From the NCBI GenBank assembly GCA_002007465.1, contig LNAC01000101.1, positions 3,225,363-3,289,362 of the forward strand: 64,000 nt of DNA, written 5' to 3'. The stretch's first letter is position 1. Every line of letters begins with the position of its first letter. Of this stretch, positions 11,483 to 23,204 are shown piece after piece. A program made the translations under genes and the position numbers. The DNA comes from Ailurus styani (taxonomy: Eukaryota; Chordata; Mammalia; Carnivora; Ailuridae). The notes beneath the pieces are model-generated. The model was not told the origin of the DNA and ran no database searches. It saw only the letters and a list, made by a program, of their open reading frames with translations.

Positions 11483-12061
11483 CAGCCTTGGAGGCAAGCC
11501 TGGCGGCTCACCTCATTGTGCCCCTATCTCCCCAGGTGCCATCCTCCGCTGCTTTCTGACAAGGAGTCTGGGGGGCAAAACGGCGGCAGTTCTCCGCCTG
11601 ATGGGACAACCCAGGCTGCTCCATTCCAACTGATGTCCCAGCGCCAGAGAGGGGGGGACGTGGTCAGCTGAGAGGTCCAAGCAGACCTGGGAGCGATCCG
11701 CGGAGCCCAGGCCACAGGCCACCCACCCACAGGGGCCACTGGGAACAGATGACTGGTGAGAAGCCCACTCCCTCCCTGCCTCTCACCAATCCACCCTCCA
11801 TCCCAGCCAGCCTGAGCTATTTAAAGAACGTAAATCAAAATTTAGTCCTTTCCAGGACTGGGGAGCCTGCTGGACCGCTAGAAATGTGTCATCAAGGTGG
11901 CGGTGAGCGGGTGTACATGTCTGTGAAGATGAGTCTGCCGCATTGCATGGAAGTTACACCTCATTATAATCTGTTTAAGGGATTTCTACTTGCAGGAAGA
12001 TCAGTAGACATGCTTTTTCCTATTCCTGTGCAAAATACAAGAAACCGTGGACCTTAGCGAC

Positions 12062-12424
12062 TGTTAGAGAACAAAAATTCAACTAAGTAGATTGAAATAC
12101 CTAATTGGCTTTATTCACCAATTCCCCCATAACAAAGAGACGAGTAGTCCAAGGGCTTACACAAAATGGAAGGCTTTTTATAGGCGGTAATGGGAGGGAC
12201 AGGATGTTATTAGCTAAAGATTGTTTCAGGCAAGGTCCCCTTCTCTTAGGGGAAGGCAGGGGGTCTTCTGGAGCAGATTACCTCACTCATGCTGACCAGA
12301 AAATTCCAGATGGATTGGTTTAAAATTCTCCTCCTGGGAGAGGCGGAAACTGCAATTAGGTTAGGTATTCTTGGTGGGGCTTAACATAGTGACGCCATTT
12401 TGGCTCTGTGGTTTCTTTTTAACA
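12062..12424 (-). repeat. Probable solo LTR, family not identified
   Basis: On the minus strand this 363-bp block begins TG and ends CA, with AATAAA about 60 nt before the end. That is the plan of a retroviral-type LTR. No internal region is attached and no clear target duplication is seen. Endogenous remnant with no open gene. Confidence 0.5.
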
Positions 12425-13481
12425 ATATACAAAAGAGACTCTGAAAGGTAGAGAAGAGAAAGCAGACAGGCTGGGCCCCTTGGAACCCAAGGAATGACAC
12501 AGAGGTGCATGCCCTGACTTTTCTTTTTGCCTCACTGTCACAGACTGGGGGGCTGGAGGCGCAAGAGATCTGGAAAGGGCAGTGGGTGCAAACGAAGCAA
12601 AAAGCCCCTAAAAAAGGCTGTCTCTCTAGCCAAAGCTCCCCAAAAAGGGACAGCCTGGCAAGACAGGAAAATTTGAGACAATAAATACTCCAGCCAGACA
12701 ACACTTTTAGCAAAGATGCAGCCCCACCCCCACTCACACCACCAGAAGTCCCACCTCACCTGGTTGGTGGCGGAGAAGGCCACGTAGGGAGGCTTGACTT
12801 TCCTTCCAGCCAGGAACAAGCGCTCTCCCCGACCAAGAAGTGTTCTTAGAGGCCACATGGGGAGCCAAAGCTCTGACCCACCCAGCAGTCACGGGAGCCC
12901 CTGCTGGGGTGTCAAGAGGTGGAAAGAGAAACCTGGACTTCTACCTTCGTCTGGCATACTGAGGCAGTCCCCCCTCTTTCCCTGCCGGAAGGGTGTCAGA
13001 GAATGCCAGCTAAGAGAGGTTTAAATAGGACCCAGTGTCTCCTAATGTAATCATAAAATTGCCAGGTTTCATTAGAAAATCACTCATCATACTGCTGAAG
13101 GCTGGCTGGGTCCGAGGACCCAGAGGGGGTCTTCAGGACCAGCCAAGAGGGTCCTTGGCTTTGCACAGGCTGGAAATCGAACATGAGCCAAGAGAAAATG
13201 AGAACATAGTCTATTAAAGTTGGAGAGAGAGTGTAGATACAGACAGAGGTCTGAGAGACTCAGAAAAGAAAGAAGAGTGAGTCTTTCTGTTGAGGATATT
13301 GGTCTGGGGCACGAGTTCTCTCAGTCAGTAACCCAAGAGCAAAGATAAGCTTTTAGGTGTTCTCCATAAGTCAGCTCCTGATAAGTAAGTTGTCTTGGAA
13401 AACCTTCAGGACAACTTTGCTGGATCAATCCTTTGATGTTATCTATTATGCTGGAAGACCCCAAAGAAATCATTAATTCCT

Positions 13482-13681
13482 GGGCGCCTGGGTGGCTCAG
13501 TGGGTTAAAGCCTCTGCTTTCGGCTCAGGTCATGATCTCAGGGTCCTGGGATCGAGGCCCGCATCGGGCTCCCTGCTCAGCGGGGAGCCTGCTTCCTCCT
13601 CTCTCTCTGCCTGCCTCTCTGCCTCCTTGTGATCTCTCTCCCTCTGTGAAATGAATAAATAAAATCTTTAAAAAAAAAAAA
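13482..13681 (+). repeat. Young Can-SINE with 19-bp perfect target duplication
   Basis: Head GGGCGCCTGGGTGGCTCAG, 'gggttaaagcctctgctttcgg' subfamily, long A tail. Flanked by AAAGAAATCATTAATTCCT at 13463-13481 and 13682-13700. Confidence 0.95.
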
Positions 13682-13954
13682 AAAGAAATCATTAATTCCT
13701 TGACCTTTACAAGGAGGACATACATTATCTGTTCTGTCCAGCCTGTATAAGGCAGAGGTATAGGTCCTAGCAAGAACAGCAGCAGGAAGAGGAGCAAAAT
13801 TAAAAACAGCTTTTTTCTTTTTTTTTAATGGGACCCTTCAGTTTCTCTGTCTCAATGCCAAGAGCCAGGAAGATCTCACGGTCAATGAAAAGACCAATCA
13901 ATGGAGGCTGACAGCAAGAAGACAGAGATGTTAGAACGACCTAACAGAGATTTT

Positions 13955-14149
13955 TTTAAAAAAAGATTTTATTTATTTATTTGACAGAAAGAGACATGGC
14001 AAGAGAGGGAACACAAGCAGGGGGAATGGGAGAGAGAGAAGCAGACTCTCTGCTGAGCAGGGAGCCCAATGTAGGGCTCAATCCCAGGACCTTGATCATG
14101 ACCTGAGCTGAAGGCAGACGCCTAATGATTGAGCCACCCAAGCACCGCT
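13955..14149 (-). repeat. Can-SINE, antisense, 17-bp target duplication
   Basis: Antisense tail AAAGATTTTATTTATTTATTTGACAG, head at the right end. Flanks GACCTAACAGAGATTTT (13938-13954) and GACCTAACAAAGATTTT (14150-14166) differ at one base. Confidence 0.93.
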
Positions 14150-14181
14150 GACCTAACAAAGATTTTAAAGTAGCCATGACA

Positions 14182-14335
14182 AAATGTTTCAGCAAGCAAT
14201 TACAAACATACTTGAAACAAATGAAAATACAGAAAGCTTCACCTAAATAAATAAATATACATGCTTCAACGAGCAAGTACAAACACATTTGAAACAAATG
14301 AAAACATAGAAAGGGGCACCTAAATAAATAAATAA
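14182..14335. repeat. 77-bp tandem duplication inside the L1
   Basis: Two diverged copies offset by 77 bp: 'tacaaacatacttgaaacaaatg' type text at 14201 and 'tacaaacacatttgaaacaaatg' type at 14278. Both end in 'cacctaaataaataaata'. Confidence 0.8.
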
Positions 14336-14353
14336 GAATCAGATGGAAATCTT

Positions 14354-14557
14354 ATTTTTTTTTTAAAGATTTTATTTATTTATTTGACACAGAGAGAGAG
14401 ATTACAAGTAGGCAGAGAGGCAGGCAGAGAGACGGGGAGAGGAGGAAGCAGGCTCCCTGCTGAGCAGAGAGCCCGATTCGGGCTTTGATCCCAGGACCCT
14501 GAGATCATGACCTGAGCCAAAAGCAGAGGCTTTAACCCACTGAGCCACCCAGGCGCC
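14354..14557 (-). repeat. Young Can-SINE, antisense, 14-bp perfect target duplication
   Basis: Flanked by CAGATGGAAATCTT at 14340-14353 and 14558-14571. The head at the right end reads (antisense) 'ttaacccactgagccaccca'. Confidence 0.95.
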
Positions 14558-15236
14558 CAGATGGAAATCTTGGAACTGAAAAATACAATAACTGAAATAT
14601 AAAGCTCAATGGAGGGGCTCCACAGCAGAATGGAGCGGACAGAGGAGAGAAAAAAATGAACTGGAAGATAAAACAACAGAAATTACCCAATCTGACAACT
14701 CAAAGAAAAAAAGATGGGAAATAAATGAACAGAGTCAGGGACCTATGCAACTATAACAGAAGGCCTGACGGTTGTGTCCCAGGAGTCCTAGGAGAGGAGA
14801 TGGAGGGAGGGGCAGTAAAGGTACTCAAAGAAATAATGGCTGAAAACTCCCCAAACTGGACAAGAGACATAAACTTACAGATTAAGGAAGATGAGCAAAC
14901 CCCAAACAAGATAAACCCCCCAATCCCAAAATTTAATCATTAAACTTCTGAAAACTAAAGACAAAGAAAAATATTTACAGCAATCAGAGAAAACAACACA
15001 TATCTACAGGGGAAAACAATAAAAAACACAGCAAATTTCTCTTCAAAAGCCACGCAGGCAGAAGGAAGCAGCACAATATTTTTCAGGAAGGAGAAGATCT
15101 CCAGGCCCACATGGTTTCTCTAGAGAATTCTACCACACTTTTAAAGAAGAATTAACATGAATTTTATACAATGTCTACCAGAAAAATGGAAGAAGGAGGA
15201 ACCATTTCCTAGTTCATTTATGAAGCTAGTACTGCC

Positions 15237-15276
15237 TGTCTATGGCCATACCACCCTGAATGCACCCGATCTTGTC
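15237..15276 (+). pseudogene. 5S rRNA 5' fragment with target-site duplication
   Basis: The 5' end of 5S rRNA (GTCTATGGCCATACCACC, then CCTGAATGCACCCGATCTTGTC) is present for about 40 nt and then stops. The identical 16-mer TGAAGCTAGTACTGCC lies on both sides (15221-15236 and 15277-15292), inside L1 text that is continuous once one copy is removed. No 3' part of 5S and no A tail is present. Not a functional rRNA gene. Confidence 0.9.
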
Positions 15277-15993
15277 TGAAGCTAGTACTGCCCTATACCA
15301 AAACCAAAGACAGTTCTAAAAAAATAAACATCCAGACTGATATGCTTCATGAACAGAAGCAAAATTCATTAACAAAATATTAGCAAATAGAATTCAGCGA
15401 TAGATAAAAAGAATTATTCACCATGACAAAGTGGAATTTTTTCTAGGGATGAAAGTTCAGTTCAATATTTGAAAACCAATCAGTACAATCCATCATATGA
15501 ACAGACTAAAAAAGAAAAGTCATATAGTCATATTAATTGGTGCAGAAAAAGCATTTGATGAAATTCAACACTTAACGAAACTCTGGGTTAAGGGAAAAAA
15601 AGAACTCTCAGAAAAATAGGCATGCAGGCACAATCCCTCCACCCAAAAAGAGTATCTACAAAAACCCAACAGCTAAAATTATACATGATTTTACAGACTG
15701 TATGAAGACTGAAAGACTGAATGCTTCCCCCCTAAGATCAAAATCTAGGCAAGAATATCTGCTCTCACTACTCTCACTCAACATAGTACTGGAAGTTCTA
15801 GCCAGTGCAATAAGGCAAGAAAAGGAAATTCAAAGGCATACAGGTAGGAAAGGACAAAATGAACCAGTCCCTAATTTCAGATGATAAGATTGTCTATGTA
15901 GAAAATCCCAAGGGATCCACCAAAAAAGAGCCAAAACCTCCTCAAAGGAATAAGTGAGTTCAGCAAAGTCAAAGGATATAAGAAAAACATACA

Positions 15994-16201
15994 GGGCACC
16001 TGGGTAGCTCAGTGGGTTAAACCCTCTGCTTTCAGCTCAGGTCATGATCTCAGCGTCCTAGGACCAAGGCCCGCATCGGGCTCTCTGCTCAGCGGGGAGC
16101 CTGCTTCCTCCTCTTCCTGTCTCTCTGCCTGCCTCTCTGCCTACTTGTGATCTCTCTCTCTGTGTCAAATAAATAAATAAAATCTTTAAAAATAAATAAA
16201 A
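15994..16201 (+). repeat. Young Can-SINE, 16-bp perfect target duplication
   Basis: Flanks ATAAGAAAAACATACA at 15978-15993 and 16202-16217. Head 'gggcacctgggtagctcag', tail AAATAAATAAATAAAATC. Confidence 0.95.
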
Positions 16202-16442
16202 ATAAGAAAAACATACAAAAATCAATTCTATTTCTATAGATTAGCAATAAACACATGGAAATTAAAAATACAATATTTTTACAATATTTGAGTATTTACA
16301 ATCACTTAAAAAAGTACTTAAGTATAAATTTAACAAACTACATGCAAGATTTGTATGCTGAAAACGACACAACTCCAATAAAAGAAATCAAAGATCTAAA
16401 TAAATGGAGACACACCATGTTCATGGATTGGAAGACTCAACA

Positions 16443-16488
16443 TAGTCTCCATAGACTCATAGACTCATAGACTCCATAGACTCATCAT
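16443..16488. repeat. Short tandem repeat of CATAGACT units
   Basis: Four to five loose copies of 'ccatagactcatagact'. Minor slippage product within the L1. Confidence 0.75.
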
Positions 16489-17000
16489 TTCTCCCCAAAT
16501 TAACATCTAGGTTTAATGCAATTCCTATAAAAATCCCAGCAAGACATATTTGTACATACACATAAGATTATTCTAAAATTAATATGGAAAGGCAGAAGGA
16601 TTGGAACAGTGAAAACAATCTTTGAAAAGGAAAAAATAAAGTAAGATAAATTAGTTTATCCAACTTCAAGACTTACTATTTAGCCACAGTAATCAAGACT
16701 GTGTGGTACAGGCAGAGGAAGAGACATAGATCAACAGAACAAACTAGAAAGCCCAGAAATAGACCTGTACAAACATACCCAACTGATTTTTCATAAAGAC
16801 ATAAAAATAATACAATGAAGGAAACATATTCTTTTTAATAAATGATGCTGGTGTGATTGAATATCTATAAGCAAAAAAAAAAAAGAACTATAACTTAAAC
16901 ATCACACCTTATACAAAAATTAACTCAAAATGTATCATCAACCTAATGTAGAATTATACTCTCTCTCTCTCTGACAAAGAAATAAAAATTTTTAAGAAGG

Positions 17001-17205
17001 GGGGGATGCCTGGGTGACTCAGTTGATTAAGTGTTTGCCTTTGGCTCAGGTCGTGACCCCAGGGTCCTGGAATCAAGTCCCGCATTGGGCTCATTGCTCA
17101 GCAGGGAGCTTACTTCTCTGTCTGCCTGCTGCTCCCCCTGCTTGTGCTCTCTCTCTCTCTCTGACAAATAAATAAATAAATAAATTTTTAAAAAATAAAT
17201 AAATG
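17001..17205 (+). repeat. Can-SINE
   Basis: Head 'gatgcctgggtgactcagttgattaagt', body 'gtcctggaatcaagtcccgcat', (CT)n and AAATAAATAAATAAATAAAT tail. Inserted in the old L1. Confidence 0.9.
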
Positions 17206-17870
17206 TAAAATTATAAAACTTCTAGGAAAAAAATAGAAAATCTTGGGGACCCAGAACTAGGCAAAAGGTTGTGAGACATGACACCGAAAGCATTATCCAT
17301 AAAAGGAAAATTTGATAAATTCAATTTAATCAAAATGTAAAGTGTTCAGTCTATGAAGGACTGATTCTGTTAAGACGATGAAAAGACCAGTCACTGAGTT
17401 GGAGAAGATATTTGCAAGTCTCATATCTGACAAAGAACTATCATCTAGATTGGATGAGGATTTCTCAAAACTTGGCAGTGAAAAAGTGAACCACCCAATT
17501 ACAACATGGGCAAAAGACATGAACAAACATTTCACTGGAAAGGACAGACAAATGGCAAATAAGCACATGATAAGATCAACATTAAATGCAAATTAATAAA
17601 ATCAGGGAAATGCAAATTAAAGTCCCAATGAGATACGGTTATATACCTATCAGAATGGTTAAAATAAAAGATAATGGTGCTAACAAATGCTGGCAAGGTT
17701 GTGGAGAAACTGGATCACTCACGTTTGCTGCGCTGGTAGGAATGTAAAATGACACAGCTGCTCTGGAAACCAGTTTGAGTTTGTTAAAAAAAACTAAACA
17801 TGCAGCTACCATCTGACCCCAGCAACTGTGTTGCTGGGCTTTATCCCAGAGAAATAAAAGATTATGTTCT

Positions 17871-18070
17871 GGGCGCCTGGGTAGCTCAGTCGGTTAAGCA
17901 TCCAACTCTTGATTTCAGCTCAGGTCATGATCTCAGAGTCATGAGATTGAGTCCTGAGTCCAGCTCCGTGTTCAGCAAGAGTCTGCTGAAGATTCTCTCT
18001 CTCACTCTTCCTCTGCCCCCTCCCCCACTTATATGTGTTCTCTCTCAAATAAATAAATCATTTTTTAAAA
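17871..18070 (+). repeat. Can-SINE, older type
   Basis: Head 'gggcgcctgggtagctcagtcggttaagca', 'gagtcatgagattgagtcc' body. Flanks ATTATGTTC / ATCATGTTC suggest a 9-bp target duplication. Confidence 0.88.
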
Positions 18071-18665
18071 AATCATGTTCACACAAAGAGCTGTACACAG
18101 ATAGTTATAGCAGCTCTACTCATAATAACCCCAAACTAGAAACAACTCAGATGGCCTTCAACAGGCAAATGATCACACCAAGTGATAGACTACTACTTAT
18201 CCCTCAAGGGGAATGAAATATTGATGTGTGAAATGACCTGGATGGATCTCTAGAGAATTACGTTGAATGAAAAAAGCCAATCCCAACAGGTGATAAGTTG
18301 TATGATTCCATTTATATGACATTCTTGAAGCGACACAATTATAGAAACAGAGAACACTTTGTGGTTGCCCCGGGGGTTAAGGAGGCATGGGGGGGGTGGG
18401 GAAGGACGTGGGTGTCACTATAAGAGAGCAACAGGAGGGATCCCGCAGTGGTGGAAATGCCCTGTATCTTGACTGCATCCGTGTCAATATCCACGTTGTG
18501 ATACTGAACTGTAATTTGACAACATGCTACCATTGGGGGAAACTACGTACAAAATACATGAGATCTCTCTGTATTATTTCCATACAGCTGCCTGTGAATC
18601 TACAATGATCTCAAAAACAAAAGAATCTAAGGTAAAAATAAAAGTGAATACAAATTTTTAAAAAA

Positions 18666-19000
18666 ATGTGTCCCTTCCTGCTTAAAAACTCTCCAACAGC
18701 TTTGCACTGCCCTCACGATAGTCTGAACATTGAATGTCATGCTGTCCACGGCTGCCACAGCCCTACATGGCCTGCCCAAACCGCAGGTTTTCTCCCTGCA
18801 TCCCCTCCTCTACCCTCCTCGCTCACTCCGCTCCAGGCACCCACGCCTCCCCCATGCCTCTCGGCCACATCACACTCAGCCCAGACTTCCAAGAGGCTCC
18901 CGCAGCCTGGAATGCTGCTCCCCATCTCTGTCTTGGCCATGCCTACTCATCCTTCAAGTCTCTCCTGAGATTGCCCTTACCTCAACCTCCAGACGGAGTG
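18666..19000 (+). repeat. L2 (LINE2) 3' fragment
   Basis: Text of the type 'aaaactctccaacagctttgcactgccctc', 'gcctggaatgctgctccccat' and 'catccttcaagtctctcctgaga' follows the L2 3' consensus in sense. Confidence 0.65.
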
Positions 19001-19690
19001 GGTCCATTTCTCTCCCAGCACACAGCCCCTCGGGGGCCACACGCTAGACTTTACCTCTCACACCACTTGTGATGATTCGGGAGCCGCATGTAAGGCCAGC
19101 CAGTGCCCGTGTCAGTGGGACACCAGGAGCGCGCCCCAGAAAGAGCCACCAGACCACGAGCTGAATTAGCTGCGGTCAGTAAGCGAGGCTGACTCTCCTG
19201 CCACCCCATCGGGGGTGTGAGCAGGTACAACCACGGTGGAGAGTGTGCGGCAGCCTTTCCCAAAGCTTAAACATCCGCACCGGGGCAAACATCCAAGGAG
19301 AGGGAGGGCTTGTGTCCGCGGAAGACAGAGCCACGAAAATTCACGGCAGCGTTATTTGTGATGACCCAAACTGGAGATGACCCAAACTGGGAACGACCCA
19401 AATGCTCACCAACAGGAGAATGGGTCAATAAATTAGGACATATTCACGCACTGAAATACTATAAAGCAGCAGGTTCTCCAACATGTTGGTCTCAGGACCC
19501 CTTTGCACTCTAAGTTATTATCGAGGACCACACAGGGCTTTCGTTTCTGTGGGTTTTAGCCCCTGACGTTGACCACTGAAATTAAACTGGCATTAAAAAA
19601 AATACATATTTCAACCAGTTGAAAATAACAATAACATATTCATTATGTATTTATATCAATAACATATTTTTATTAAAATGCCATTATTTC

Positions 19691-19693
<3 letters not shown>

Positions 19694-19740
<47 letters not shown>
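19694..19740. repeat. (CA)n microsatellite
   Basis: 47 bp of uninterrupted CA dinucleotide; likely length-variable between individuals. Confidence 0.98.
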
Positions 19741-19743
<3 letters not shown>

Positions 19744-19987
19744 AATTAGTGACAAGAATGGCATTGGCTTTACATTTTTGCAAATCTCTGTTATCTGCTT
19801 AATCTGCATACAGACCTGCTTAATTTGCATATCTGCAAATCTCTGTTACCTCCTTCATCAAAAGCAGCTGGGTTCTTTCCTCCACTTCTTCATTCAGTCC
19901 CCAGAGATACCACACACTGTGCAGCCTCTGGAAAACTCCTCCTTACGTTCCTAAGAAAACCAGAGCGAAAGGGCAAATGACATTTTA

Positions 19988-20189
19988 TTTATTTATTTGA
20001 GAGAGGGACAGAGCCGGAGAGCCAGGCAGGAGGGGCAGGCAGAGGGGGAGGGAGAGAGAGAGAATCGCAAGCAGAGTCCCCATTGAGAGTGAATCCCAAC
20101 CTGGGGCTCGATCTCAAGACCCTGAGATCCTGACCTGAGCAGAAACGAAGAGTCAAATGCTTAACTGACTGCACCACCCAGGCGCCCCA
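19988..20189 (-). repeat. Can-SINE, antisense, 14-bp perfect target duplication
   Basis: Flanks CAAATGACATTTTA at 19974-19987 and 20190-20203. Confidence 0.94.
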
Positions 20190-20334
20190 CAAATGACATT
20201 TTAGTATTATTGTGAAAATCATTTCAATCTCTCAGATGCCCTGAAAGGGTCTCGGAGACCCTCAGGGGGACCCCAGATGACACTTTGAGAACCACTACGT
20301 ATACCCACAACAACAAAAAGCTTCTGTGTTGGGG

Positions 20335-20523
20335 CACCTGGGTGGCTCAGTCGGTTGGGCATCTGCCTTCTGCTCAGGCCATGATCCCAGGATCCTGGGA
20401 TCAAGATCCACATCGGGCTCCCTACTCTGCAGGGAGCCTGCTTCTCCCTCTCCCTCTGCCTCTCCACAACCTCCCCCCCATTGCTTGTGCTCTCTCTCTC
20501 TTTCAAATAAATAAATAAAACCT
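20335..20523 (+). repeat. Can-SINE
   Basis: Head 'ggggcacctgggtggctcagtcggttgggc', tail AAATAAATAAATAAAACC. Flanks CTTCTGTGTT / CTCCTGTGTT fit a diverged duplication. Confidence 0.9.
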
Positions 20524-21394
20524 TCAGAAGAAATCTCCTGTGTTGAGCAAAAGAAACCAGACCCCAAAGACAATATACTGAATTATTCCATCTACGGGAA
20601 GTTCAAGAAGGAGCAAAACTGATGTAAGGTGAGAGGAGGTAGAAGAAGCTACCTCATCCTGGGGTGCGCATCGGACTTGGAGGGGTGCAGGGGAGACTCC
20701 GGGGGGCTGGAACTATTCTCTCTCTTGACCTAGGGGTGGTGATGCAGCTGTTTACCCACGGAAGGGTTCACCACGGTGCACACTTAAATTGGTGCCTCCC
20801 GCCCCCTTTCCTGTAAATTGTTATACATCATAGGAAAGAAAAATGATGACATCAGGCTGATGCACCTTGAATTTGGCTTCGGCTGTATTAGAAATGCCAG
20901 GATGTGACTGCCCTTCAGCTTGTAAGAGCCAAGACCACCCCCATCCAGCCAGGGAAGTCCTGGGAGGTCTCTAGACACCCAGCCGGCAACGCCACCAGTG
21001 GGTCAGGGAGCCCCAGCCCCTGGGGGGTGCGCAGGTGGCCTGGATGACGCGCATCCCTTCCCCCCACTACTGCCTGGTCCCACTTTCGGCCTGGCCCTGG
21101 GCAGGGGTGTCTGCCGTGTCTGGAAGGAGGAGGAAGGCACTTGGTTTTTCTCATCCTGGTGAGTCTCTTGGGACCTAGACCATGACCAATTCTTTGCTGG
21201 AAATAGAAGAACCTGCTCTCAGTCCTCCCGCAGGCAGGAACTAGACATTTAGTCTTAGTGTATTTAGGTGGGGCAGTTATGCACCAGCCATACAGTCCTT
21301 TACAGCTTTTCCTTCCCGCAGATGATAACTGCCAAAGTTGCTACAAGGACAAGCCCTGGAGAATCCCAGCTCCGCTTGAACCCTTCTACTACAT

Positions 21395-21575
21395 TATCAC
21401 TTTTGTCCGCTCCGCTCCAGCCACCCCAGCTGATTCAGCGTCCCTTAAGCACGCTGGCACACTCCCACCTCAGGGCCTTTGCATATGCTGCTTCCTTTGC
21501 TCCGACAGTTCTTTACTCAAATACCCTTACAGCTCCACCCCTTGCCTCCTTTACATCTTTATTCCAGGGCCGGCA
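21395..21575 (+). repeat. L2 (LINE2) 3' fragment
   Basis: Contains 'ccacctcagggcctttgcatatgctgc', the recurring L2 signature also present at 48890. Confidence 0.65.
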
Positions 21576-21715
21576 TACTATGGACCACATCAGCCCACTA
21601 CCCATCATTTGTCAATAAAGCTCTATCGGAACACAGCCTTACTCGTGAGCTTGTGGACTGTCTCCGGCTGCTTTTGTGCCCCAATGGCAGAGCTGAAGAC
21701 TTGTGACAGAGATTC
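21576..21715 (-). repeat. hAT-type DNA transposon remnant, family unsure
   Basis: Text 'tcaataaagctctatcggaacacagcc' and 'ggctgcttttgtgccccaatggcagagctga' matches a common mammalian Charlie-type non-autonomous element in antisense. I cannot fix the subfamily. Confidence 0.45.
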
Positions 21716-21936
21716 TCCCCACCACCCGGCCAGCTAGATAAGCCACCTATGTGTCGTGTTTATTGTCTGTTCCCCCTAGCGAGGGCTTGCTCCTTGGCGC
21801 ACCTCCATTGCTACAAGAGCAGCATTTTGTCGGCGCTCCATAGTGTGAATGAAGGAGGATGTGGATGGGGAGGACTGCTCGTTTCATTTCTGTCTCCCGA
21901 AACTCAGCATCGTAAGCACCAGGCTGGTGCTTTTTT

Positions 21937-21960
21937 TTAGAACCCCTTTCGGGGTTCTAA
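21937..21960. other. Perfect 10-bp inverted repeat, 4-nt loop
   Basis: TTAGAACCCC, loop TTTC, then GGGGTTCTAA. A perfect hairpin immediately after a T run; no associated gene. Confidence 0.9.
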
Positions 21961-22719
21961 CCTGCCATCCAGCACAGCGACTGCCACGCAATGCGTGCTC
22001 CGTAAAGACCCAAGCACGGAAGGAATGAAGGGACAAACGTGCAAAAGATCTCCAGGAAGAGGCTCTCGGATGTGTAGGGCACTTCCCAGTTTACGAAGCA
22101 ACATCACTTTGGTCCCAGCCCTCCAGCCCTCCTATGCTATGAGCTGACCCCTGGCACCTGCTCTCCTTCTTTCCCACTCCCCTCTGCCAGGCCCCTGGGC
22201 TCCCCGTCCCCTCCCTGATGCCCCGGCCATGGCTCTGCTCCTTCCTTCTCCTGGGGATCCCAGAACCCAGGCGTGTTTCCTTCAGCAGGCGCTGGCGTCT
22301 GGACAGAGAGCTGTTCCTTCACACACCCCCATCAGCACCTCGAGGCGGTTCCTGGTGATCGCCGGGTGCCAAGTGCCAGGGGACAGGGGGCCAGCTCCTG
22401 CCACTGGGGAGCTGACGGGCAGGCAGGCACAGGAAGCAAGGCCAGAGAAGCCAGGACTTGGCTGACCAGCTATCAGGGATGTGGATGCAGGGGACCACGG
22501 AGCTGGCACCACAGAAAATGCTGTGTGTCCTGCCAGCCACCTGGTACCCTAAGAAGCCTCCCACGCCCTCCACAGGCTATGAGTCCTTGTCCTCCTTCCC
22601 ACCTGGATCTCCCTCTGTCACACGTGGACCGCTCTGCTCCCACATGCGTCCCAAGACCTGATGTTCTCCTGTGCCAGGGGGTCACAAGTCCCTCGGAGCT
22701 CCCAGGAACATGGGAAAAG
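21961..22719. other. Intergenic, no gene seen
   Basis: Moderate-GC sequence with frames open on several strands but no splice-bounded or homologous coding segment. Confidence 0.5.
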
Positions 22720-22800
22720 AACGAGCTTCGGGTTCTAACCCTGGGCCTGCTATCTCTCTGAGCCTCCGTTTCTTCATTTATAAAAGGCAGAAAATTGTGC
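22720..22800 (+). repeat. MIR-type fragment
   Basis: 'ctctctgagcctccgtttcttcatttataaaa' is the sense MIR 3' core. Confidence 0.65.
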
Positions 22801-22832
22801 CAGCAATAAGAAATTATTTAAAATAAGATGAA

Positions 22833-23012
22833 TTGGGCGCCTGGGTGGCTCAGTGGGTTAAAGCCTCTGCCTTCGGCTCAGGTCATGATCCCAGGGTCCT
22901 GGGATCGAGGCCCGCGTCGGGCTCTCTGCTCAGCGGGGAGCCTGCTTTGTCCTCTCTCTCTGCCTGCTTGTGATCTCTCTCTGTCAAATAAATAAATAAA
23001 ATCTTAAAAAAA
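22833..23012 (+). repeat. Young Can-SINE, 12-bp target duplication
   Basis: Flanks AAATAAGATGAA at 22821-22832 and 23013-23024. 'gggttaaagcctctgccttcgg' subfamily. Confidence 0.94.
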
Positions 23013-23204
23013 AAATAAGATGAAGTGTGTCAATAATCAAGGAGGTTAAATCTGGCGGATTTATGTCTCACATGTACTTCCCCTTCCTTCAAAACCAGCT
23101 GAAAATACAGTAAGGAAATGAAAAAGTTACAATACTCAAGTAGCCCTGCTTTGCCCATTTCTCTATTTTGTTTGTTTGTTGTATAAAAACAAATTATCTC
23201 CAAC

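Larger units (their letters stand above)
13830..18655 (+). mobile_element. Old L1, nearly full-length layout, broken by five SINEs
   Basis: Sense L1 text runs from the 5' region ('aagtagccatgacaaaatg' and 'gaaacaaatgaaaatacag' near 14170-14240) through ORF2-like DNA (15100-17800, including 'caaaccaaagacagttctaaa') to a 3' untranslated end near 18655. Frames are broken throughout; the longest ORF2 pieces are at 16255-16470 and 17378-17596. SINEs were inserted at 13955, 14354, 15994, 17001 and 17871. It also holds a 5S rRNA fragment (15237-15276) and a 77-bp tandem duplication (14182-14335). Non-functional. Confidence 0.8.

Noticed and set aside
15238..15280. Functional 5S rRNA gene
   Set aside because: Only the first third is present; the internal promoter boxes and the terminator are missing.
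17378..17596. 72-residue frame with lysine-rich protein
   Set aside because: ORF2 piece of the old L1, with stops on both sides.
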